From Mesaphorura yosii (Eukaryota > Arthropoda > Collembola > Poduromorpha > Tullbergiidae): DNA of 38,921 nt. The notes under the pieces are model-generated. The model was not told where the DNA came from. It did not search any database and was given only the letters and a program-made list of their open reading frames with translations. Positions 31,338-38,921 of this stretch are shown here, in pieces. The first letter of the stretch is position 1; every line of letters starts with the position of its first letter. Made by a program: the position numbers and the translations under genes. The stretch lies in assembly GCA_009869945.1 (NCBI GenBank), contig WIXG01000559.1:1-38921 (forward strand), in the 5' to 3' direction.

Positions 31338-32755
31338 TTTGGTGCTGAAGGCTGAAGTTTAAAGTCTGATCGGTCTGAAGGCTGTTTGAGTGGCCACACA
31401 CCCACGCAGTAGGTATTTATTGGCGTTAATCTCTCCTCCGTCGCTCTGATCCATGCTAATTTGCATAATAATTCCAATAAGGGCTGACGCAGTCCGGGTT
31501 GACCTTCAGCAATCCGGCCGTGATTGAATGCACGCATTTCAGTGATTTCAGCCACGCGTCTGCTCGCAACTCGGTTGATTGGAAGCTGGCTGGACGTGAC
31601 TCTACCTGCTGCTCCCGCCAAATTACTAACATTTTGTATACATGGGCAAACACAAACGCGCAGCTGTGCATACTTCCTTTTTGTGCAAAGCAAATTTGTT
31701 AATAGTTTAGTTAGGCTGATGGGCAGATACCTCTCGCGTCTCGGGCTCTGTACACGCAGCGCGCCATTTTGCTGCCATTTCTGCTGATCGTGCAAAAGCC
31801 AAAGAGTCAGATTGTGCATCAGCATTCAGCATCCCCTCTCCAACAGTCTGTTGACGCATACTTAAAAATCCGACTTGACACTGCTTTGCTGGTGGGTGTG
31901 ATTCGATAAGTTACTGATGGAAATAGCCTTTTGTTTGAAATGGCATGAATTATGCAGATCAACACGTGTCGATTCCTTAATGAGGACATTGTGAAATCAA
32001 TTTTCGACATTCGACATCTGAGAGCATCCGTCAGAGCCGTTCGTCAGCTACCCGGCTCATGACACGTGCCAATTTGATGTGCATACTTGCAACAACGCAA
32101 GAAAGTGGCCGCCATCCGAGCATGGGCTTCCACCGCATCACCACCAAGTCCATCTCTGACTTCATCCTCGCCATGTCCTCCTACCTCGTCAACATCAAAA
32201 ACGCCTAAACTACTTTAGGAACCAAGCAGCAGCCAATCATGTTAGGTTTTGATTCACGCTATTCGTATTCGCTATGGCTCGACACGAGCGTAGTTAGGTT
32301 AGGTTACATTTCACCGTCCTTGGAATAATAACTAATTACGAATTGTATCCCGCAGCATTGACAGCATGGGCGACGAGACACTTTAGAATTTCCTGAAATA
32401 CCAAGAAATACCAAGCCAGAATAGCCTAAGTATTAACCAAGTGAAGAGAGTGACGACGAGGTAGAAAGAAACTTCATTGACTCTGCTCACGAAACTAATT
32501 GGCTAATTGCATTGTTGATTCACACTAACTCGGGCAATTTCCGCGATGGAATTTGCAGCAATTAAGGCCAAATTGCTGCTGGAGTGACGCACTCAGTCGC
32601 TCTTTCCGGAATCAACTGGACTCAAACGACCGACTAATTGCTAATTGCACTCAGAATATCCAAGGGAAGTGTTGGTGCGGTTGCAGAACAGGAGCCTTGG
32701 AAATTGGAAAATCACAAATTTTGCAATTCAAATGGTGCAGTTTGAGTGGCCGAGT
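31338..32755. other. Intergenic; one GC-rich 28-codon frame only
   Basis: Mostly AT-rich spacer. A short GC-rich block at 32122-32208 opens with ATG and could encode 28 residues (MGFHRITTKSISDFILAM start). Its composition resembles local exons, not spacer, so it may be a gene fragment or an exon of something unrecognised. Nothing else is supported. Confidence 0.3.
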
Positions 32756-32761
32756 GGCGGG

Positions 32762-32799
32762 TATAAAAGATCGCGACCTGCGTTCACCCGCCGTCAGAC
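32762..32799 (+). promoter_or_regulatory. Core promoter of the defensin-like gene (TATA + Inr)
   Basis: TATAAAA at 32762-32768 is followed by an arthropod-type initiator GTCAGAC with its A at 32796, 34 nt from the first T of the TATA box. A 5' UTR of about 65 nt leads to the ATG at 32863. This is the clearest core promoter in the window and suits an inducible gene. Confidence 0.7.
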
Positions 32800-32862
32800 T
32801 CCCCGGAACCTCCTCGCAGAACGCCAACATCCGATCACTCACACATCAAGAACACATCAAGA

Positions 32863-33167
32863 ATGAAGCTTCTTCTGAGCATCGTGCTGGTCGCCGTCGT
32901 GCTCCTCCTCCGTAAGCGCCCAGCCAAGCCAAGCACTCACTCCACTTACCCTTGTCCCTTATTTTTAATTAACCACTTTCTTTTGTAGCGGGCGAGGCGC
33001 AGGACGCCAGCAAGTGGACGCAGGACCCCGCCTGCAAGGCGCTGGGTGGCGTGTGCACTGACCAGGCCTCATGCGCAGCTGCCGGTAAGACCTTCCACGG
33101 ATCGGGCACGGACACCTCCACGTCGCAGTGCACCTCCACCCCGGCCACCATCCAGTGCTGCTACTGA
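32863..33167 (+). CDS. Small secreted six-cysteine peptide, defensin-like
   Basis: Exons are 32863-32911 and 32989-33167 (77-nt intron, CC|GTAAGC ... TTTGTAG), 75 residues, exact frame. Residues 1-about 18 are a signal peptide (MKLLLSIVLVAVVLLL). The mature part has six cysteines spaced C-x6-C-x5-C-x18-C-x8-C-C, ending QCCY. The final adjacent pair and order resemble beta-defensins and big defensins, but the C3-C4 gap is longer than usual and the peptide is not strongly cationic. Antimicrobial function is therefore an inference, and a venom- or cuticle-type peptide is possible. The TATA-driven promoter and tiny first exon fit an effector gene. AATAAA lies at 33265-33270. Confidence 0.6.
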
Positions 33168-33824
33168 ATAACTGAACACGCAATCACCAGTCACCCTGAA
33201 TTGTTAGCGTAGTCGGTAGAGCAGAGCCTCCATCTTCGTCTGTACTCCGCCCGGGCAATTACGAAATAAACTTAACACTTATGAGCAAAGCAGGCGAGTC
33301 TGCAGTTGTCTGGGGCAAAGTGACACTTGTCCACCTGCGCTGCGCTGCTCCTGTTCTTCTTGAGATGGTTGAGATGCTGAATTTATGACTCTGCACTTGT
33401 CTTGAGTGACTCGAGTGCGCTGCCTCCCACACACTCGCCAGCCGCCACAAAAAATATCCACGCTCCTCGGCACCCCGGCTGAATGGCTGCGATTAAGAGA
33501 CTCGATTCATTACCACCACAAATCGCACTCTGCCTCTGCCCGGTGAAGACAGTGAGGAGAGATGAAGAGAAGATGCGACGCAGAAGATTGAAGATGCACA
33601 CCTGCTCGACAAACATTGCTGCCTAATTAGCATATCATAAAACATACAACAACCAGGACGAGGGGAGCGAGCACAGCCAAAGTCAACACGAGCAGTAGAA
33701 GAGCAGCACGGACGTGCATGCACAGACTTCAGGTTGAGCACTCATCGACGACTCCAGCTCCCAACGCACCCAGTCAGCCAGCCCGCCCCTCCGCCAGTTG
33801 GCCACCGTCCATATTGATCGAAGA

Positions 33825-34678
33825 ATGCTTCGACTCCTCACCACCTCCGCGCTGGTGCTCCTCGCGCTCTGTGGAGTTCGAGAGGCCACCTCTCGTGCTC
33901 ACCACAAGGTAAACAATTCAGGTAAAGTACTGTGGATGATTGTCAGTGACTGATTGGTGGCTATGCAGGTGCACAACCTGGCGCTGTACCCCGAGCGCCA
34001 CTCGTGGTGCCAGGCGACGCCCATCCGCCAGGAGATCGCGGCCTCCGACCCCGAGTGCGCCCCCACCACGATCGACAACGTCGTGTGTCTGGGTGCCTGC
34101 TTCTCCTACGCTGTCCCTCGTGCCCAGGACGACGTTCTCATCGAGCCATACTGCGACGCCTGCAGACCCACCGTCGCCGCCTGGACAGTGGTCTCCCTTA
34201 ACTGTACACGCGCCCTCACCGGCGAGCGCTACCTCGCCCCCAAAAACGTCGAGCTCATAGCCAACTGCAGCTGCGTCGATTGTCACTCGGGCGCCCGCGC
34301 AGCCCACGCCGCCGACGACGACCACTCTGCAACAGACTCGGCCGTAAGAAAACAATATCATACTCCCACTTTCACATTTGGCTTCCAACTTGGGCATTTG
34401 TCTGTCAGGAGGAGGAGGACGAATCGATGGAGGACCGGCTGACCTCCAATTCGGTCCACCTCCCACCAGCCTCTCTCGACACGGGGAAGAACAACGGGGA
34501 GGAGGAGCAGGAGGAGGGGGCGGAGGAGCCCGGAGCGGCTGTGCCGAGCCACCACCTGCGCTCCGCCTCGGCGGAGGCGAGACGCACTGTGGAGGATGAC
34601 CTCATGATCAAGGACAACAAAATCTCCCCCGACGACGACGACGACAATCACGCCCACCACCGTCATCACGGCAGGTGA
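33825..34678 (+). CDS. DAN/NBL1-type cystine-knot BMP antagonist homologue
   Basis: Exons are 33825-33908, 33969-34343 and 34409-34678 (introns 60 and 65 nt), 242 residues, exact frame. Signal peptide at 1-about 23. Exon 2 carries the C-terminal cystine knot: SWCQATPIRQEI, VVCLGACFSYAVP, YCDACRPTVAAW, VSLNCTRAL and NCSCVDC. The Cys-x-Gly-x-Cys-Phe-Ser-Tyr-x-Val-Pro core is diagnostic of DAN (NBL1), ahead of gremlin, cerberus or bursicon. The family binds and blocks BMP ligands outside the cell. Exon 3 is an unusual tail: Glu-rich, then Asp/His-rich (DDDDDNHAHHRHHGR end), disordered and possibly metal- or matrix-binding. One sequon (NCT) lies in the knot. The gene is convergent with DDX52. Confidence 0.85.
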
Positions 34679-34806
34679 ACAAGGTCAAGAGAAATACAAT
34701 GTAATGCTTGTTACCAAATACTCGCTTTATTCAAAATTTATTCTTCACAATTCAAATGACAAATGTGCCAAAATAAATACAAAACCGCCCATGACTCCTT
34801 CTTCAC

Positions 34807-36646
34807 TCACTCCTTCACTTCAGCCGCCGTCGGGGCGCTGTGCTTCTCGACCGCAGTAGCAGCAGCCTTCCCTGCCTTGCGCCCGGCCCTCTTGAGCTTC
34901 TTCAGCCGAGCCGCCTTCTTCAACTCAAGCGCCTTCCGGGAAATGTGTGGGCGCCTTACTGTACGCGCCTCGCCCCTCCGCGCTTTCTTCAGTCGGAAGA
35001 CGAAGGGAGGAATCGGGAACCCCGAGTTTTTGAGCACCTGCGCTATTCTGCCCAGATTGAGGCGGTCCGCCTCCGTGAAGAAGGAAACAGCGCGCCCAGT
35101 GCGTCCTGCCCTTCCCGTCCGGCCTACGGAGTGGATGTACGTAACGTGACTGTGAGGCAAGTCGTAGTTTATGACGGTACGCACGGCGGGGAAGTCCATG
35201 CCACGAGAGAGGAGGCTCGTGCAGATGAGCACCCACACCGCCCCGCGCCGAAACTCCTCCACCGTCCGCCCCCTCGACGCCTCGCTCTTGCCCGAGTGGA
35301 TTACGCCTACGCGCAGCGCCTCTGAGCCCAACTCGGCAAACAGCTCGTCGGCCCGCTCCTGACTCTGCACGAAGACGAGCACCGGCGGCTGGAGCCCCTC
35401 CCGAATCATCCGCCGCAGCTCCACCAGCTTCCCGCTCTCCGTGCCCACAAAGACGAGCGATTGGTCGATCTGGTCCACCGCCGAGTTCTTCGCCCCCACC
35501 GAGAGGGTGATGTGCGAGTCGAGGTGCGCCCGGCAGAACTCTTCCACCTGCTGGGCGCACGTGGCCGAGAAGAAGGCGCGCTGCACCCCCGCCGACTCGG
35601 CGCAGGCGGAGTAGATGAAGCCCAGCTGCTCCTGGAAGCCTTCTTCGAAGAGGTGGTCACACTCGTCCACGACCAGCAGCCTCACCTCTTCCAGGCTCAG
35701 CTTTGCCTCCTTCAGCGCGAACACCAGGCGGTTGGGTGTCGTGATCAGAATGTCTATGTGGAAGTGGTGCGGGTCCTTCTTGGCCGCCAGGTTCAAGACT
35801 CTCAGCCCCGTGCCCTCCGCCAGTCGCACGCATTCTCTGCAAAGAAAATTCATTTTTATCATCACTGTTTAATGCGGTGATCCCTGGTGTTTGGTTTGAA
35901 CTCTTACCTGTGGATTTGGCCCGCCAGCTCTTTCGTGGGTGAAACGACTAAAGCGCGCACCGCCTTCTGAGGTTGGCCGAGGCGGAGGATGGCTGGGATG
36001 AGGAAGGCCGCCGACTTGCCACTACCAGTCGGCGCAGATGCCAGCAGCTCTCGTCCCTCCATCAGGATGGGGAAGGTCTGCATCTGTACGGGAGTGGGTA
36101 CCTCGAACCCGCAGCTTCCGATGTTCCTCAGCACCTGCGCAGTCATCCCGGCCACCCCGCCGAAGTCCTGCACGGGCGGAGGAACGTCCGACCCCGACAC
36201 ATAAATCCCGAACGACCGTCGCAGCTGCCGCACCTGAAACAATGCAGTAGGGAGTCAACACCAAATACTGACCAAACTTTAATTGTTTCTGGCACCTTGT
36301 CCTCCTCCTCCCGCTTCATGTCCCTCCTCGCCTCCTTCTTCTTTCTCTTTCGTTGCTGGTTCTCGGTTTGACCCTTCTTAAAGATGGAAACGTCGTCTTC
36401 TTCATCGTACTTCCGCTTCATCTGCTTTGATGGCTTGCTTGGCGGTGTGTGAGTGGTGGGGTCTGTCACCTGCACTTCGGGTGCCTTGACCACCTGCAAT
36501 CAAACCATGGCCGGATTAGCTAATCGCTCGGGCACGTGTCAGTGGCGAGTGGGCGAGACAGTGCTTACCCGGAGTCGGAGCGCGTCGTCCAGGAACCTGT
36601 TTGTGTCGAATTTAACGCCTCGGGTGAGGCTCCTGAAGAAGGACAT
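34807..36646 (-). CDS. DDX52: ATP-dependent RNA helicase DDX52/Rok1
   Basis: Exons are 36646-36569, 36493-36296, 36233-35908 and 35836-34807 (introns 75, 62 and 71 nt), 543 residues, exact frame. The N-terminus MSFFRSLTRGVKFD matches the DDX52 start, and a Lys/Arg-rich region follows. Helicase motifs are all present: Q motif (FEVPTPVQMQTFP), Walker A SAPTGSGKS, PTKELAGQ, TTPNRL, motif II as DECD (not DEAD), SAT, VFVQS, RGMDFP and HSVGRTGRAG. A basic tail (KKAARLKKLKRAGRK) suits the nucleolus. Rok1/DDX52 acts in 18S rRNA maturation in the small-subunit processome. It is divergent from the RNF185-type gene across 500 bp. Confidence 0.92.
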
Positions 36647-37146
36647 CACCGAACAGCCTCGGCACTTTCAAAATCCAACTGAACTACTGACTACGAGAAA
36701 AGGACCGACGTAATTTCTTACGAACGCGATACGATATATTAAATTCAATCTGCAGCATGTCGTGTGTTGCATGCTTTTGCTTTCGCGCTGGCTGACAGAG
36801 ACTACTTGAGACGAGCAAGCATTCGTCTGTGCTGTCATTGCTCGAGTCACGGGCTCCCGAAGGACACGTACGCATATTCAAACAGACAAGTAATAACAAA
36901 CCCAATTAATTCTCTTCAGATTCTATCATCTCCACTAAGAAGCGTATCAGAACCCTAAACTTGGGATTGGCTTCGTACGTAAGTGCACTCTTCACTTCCT
37001 CACCCAATCAGATAGGCTGAGCCGGGCAAATTTTGCAGTGAATCCTCAATCAATCGATTTACAGCAAGTCCTGCACACCTCCGCAACCCAAACTCGACCT
37101 TTCTGTAGCCAGCAGCCCCGAGTGGGGATTGAAGCATCATTGCTCT
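36647..37146. promoter_or_regulatory. Shared upstream region of DDX52 and the RNF185-type gene
   Basis: 500 bp separate the two divergent start codons, with no TATA box near either one. A bidirectional housekeeping promoter is inferred. Nothing coding is seen. Confidence 0.45.
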
Positions 37147-37782
37147 ATGGAGACGGAGCAGCGGCAGGCCCCTCCACCGCCCTCTGCGCCGGAGCCTGAC
37201 CCCGACCCGGGGCCCAGCAGCGAGGAGCAGCGGAATTTTGAGTGCAACATTTGCCTGGACACTGCGCGGGACGCGGTGGTGAGTCTGTGCGGGCACCTCT
37301 TCTGCTGGCCCTGCCTCCACCAATGGTTGGAAACCCGACCCAGCCGCCAGTCCTGCCCCGTCTGCAAGGCCGCCGTCTCCCGTGACAAGGTCAGCCCTTC
37401 GAATTTATTAGCCTGACTCTTGATTGAATAATTGTAGTAATTGTATGTTGACGGTGTAATTGCCCAGGTCATTCCTTTGTACGGTCGAGGAGGAGCGCAA
37501 GTCGACCCGAGATCCAAAATCCCCCCGCGACCCACGCCCGCCCGCCAGGAGGCCTCCGACGCACAGAACCGCTTCTCGTGGGACTCTCCGACGGCCGGCG
37601 GCTTCCACATGAGCTTTGGCATCGGAGCATTCCCTTTCGGCTTCTTCGCTTCCGCCTTCAACTGGGGCCAGCCGCCCGTTGTTGGTGGTGTCAACCAGGC
37701 GGCCCTGGAGGAGCAGGAGTTCCTGAGCAAGGTCTTCCTCTGGGTCGCCCTCGTCTTCATGGTCTGGCTCCTCCTAGCCTGA
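37147..37782 (+). CDS. RNF185/RNF5-type membrane RING E3 ubiquitin ligase
   Basis: Exons are 37147-37389 and 37468-37782 (78-nt intron), 185 residues, between human RNF5 (180) and RNF185 (192). A Pro-rich N-terminus precedes a C3HC4 RING at about residues 34-76 ([41 protein letters not shown]). VIPLYGRGG follows, the conserved motif of this family. The C-terminal half has two hydrophobic segments, [18 protein letters not shown] and [20 protein letters not shown], as in the ER-anchored hairpin. It should catalyse ubiquitination in ER-associated degradation and autophagy control. RNF5 and RNF185 diverged in vertebrates, so this is probably the single ancestral gene. AATAAA lies at 37901-37906. 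Confidence 0.92.
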
Positions 37783-38057
37783 ACCATTACCCCTCTTCCT
37801 CTTCCCCGGAAACGCTACACGAAACTGAAGTTGTTGATTTACATGCAAGATTAATCGAACCGTTGACATTCGAATGTTCAACGAAAATTTTGTGTTACTA
37901 AATAAAAGTTGAAACTTTGATCTGAGGCATTCTTGACATTTATTTATTACACGCTCGCATGAATTGGTTGAACGTACAATAATTGAAGTTATGACATGTC
38001 CAGCTGTCGTGAACGAACGGGCAACGTACTGAGTACTGATTACTGGGATTAGAACAT

Positions 38058-38816
<759 letters not shown>

Positions 38817-38921
38817 TCCGTCGGCTAGTGGCTCAACACCCCGCCTCGAACAGACTCAACAATGTTAACAAACATCAATTCAAGTTGGGAAGATTGCGAG
38901 ATGCGTCGATTCGAGCTGACT

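Noticed and set aside
33197..33262. tRNA D-arm-like TAGCGTAGTCGGTAGAGCA after the defensin-like gene
   Set aside because: An A-box match and a 5-bp AATTG/CAATT pairing exist, but there is no T-loop or B box and the length is only about 60. At most it is a decayed tRNA or SINE relic.

Overview
The window is nuclear DNA of a compact arthropod genome, most likely a non-insect pancrustacean or a basal hexapod; I cannot name the species. Three things support this. Introns are short (mostly 60-110 nt, GT-AG) and coding DNA is GC-rich while spacers are AT-rich. Several families are arthropod-typical: DM4/12-like, ZAD-like zinc-finger proteins, gustatory-receptor-like 7TM proteins and a peritrophin-type chitin-binding protein. 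A DAN/NBL1 cystine-knot gene and a full DHCR24 argue against a fly. Exon junctions were worked out by hand from reading frame and splice consensus.

Left third (1-11.2 kb). Two large intronless paralogues of a family I do not recognise point away from each other (1-2304 minus, cut by the window edge; 6963-9386 plus). Each has a signal peptide, a possible periplasmic-binding-like ectodomain, an RVRR furin-type site, a Pro-rich linker and a Cys-rich tail. Between them lie two decayed leucine-rich-repeat gene copies and the 3' end of a dead non-LTR retrotransposon. A small CBM14 gene follows.

Middle (11.2-25.2 kb). An adhesion-GPCR-like gene with an N-terminal kelch-like propeller is followed by a MACPF-like gene, a DM4/12-like gene and a Gr-like receptor with a one-base frame break. 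Next comes a membrane-anchored protein with a Diedel-like cysteine module on a Thr-rich stalk, then two tandem ZAD-like C2H2 zinc-finger genes that differ by one intron and two fingers.

Right third (25.2-38.9 kb). This holds a broken DHCR24 3' fragment, an intronless complete DHCR24, a second Gr-like receptor, a lipocalin-like secreted gene, a defensin-like small secreted peptide with a clear TATA/Inr promoter, a DAN/NBL1 homologue, the DDX52/Rok1 helicase, an RNF185/RNF5-type E3 ligase and an MDP1-type phosphatase. The housekeeping block is densely packed, with convergent 3' ends and a shared DDX52/RNF185 upstream region.

The genes do not form one pathway. The most novel items are the two-copy secreted family, the transmembrane Diedel-like protein and the kelch-headed adhesion GPCR.
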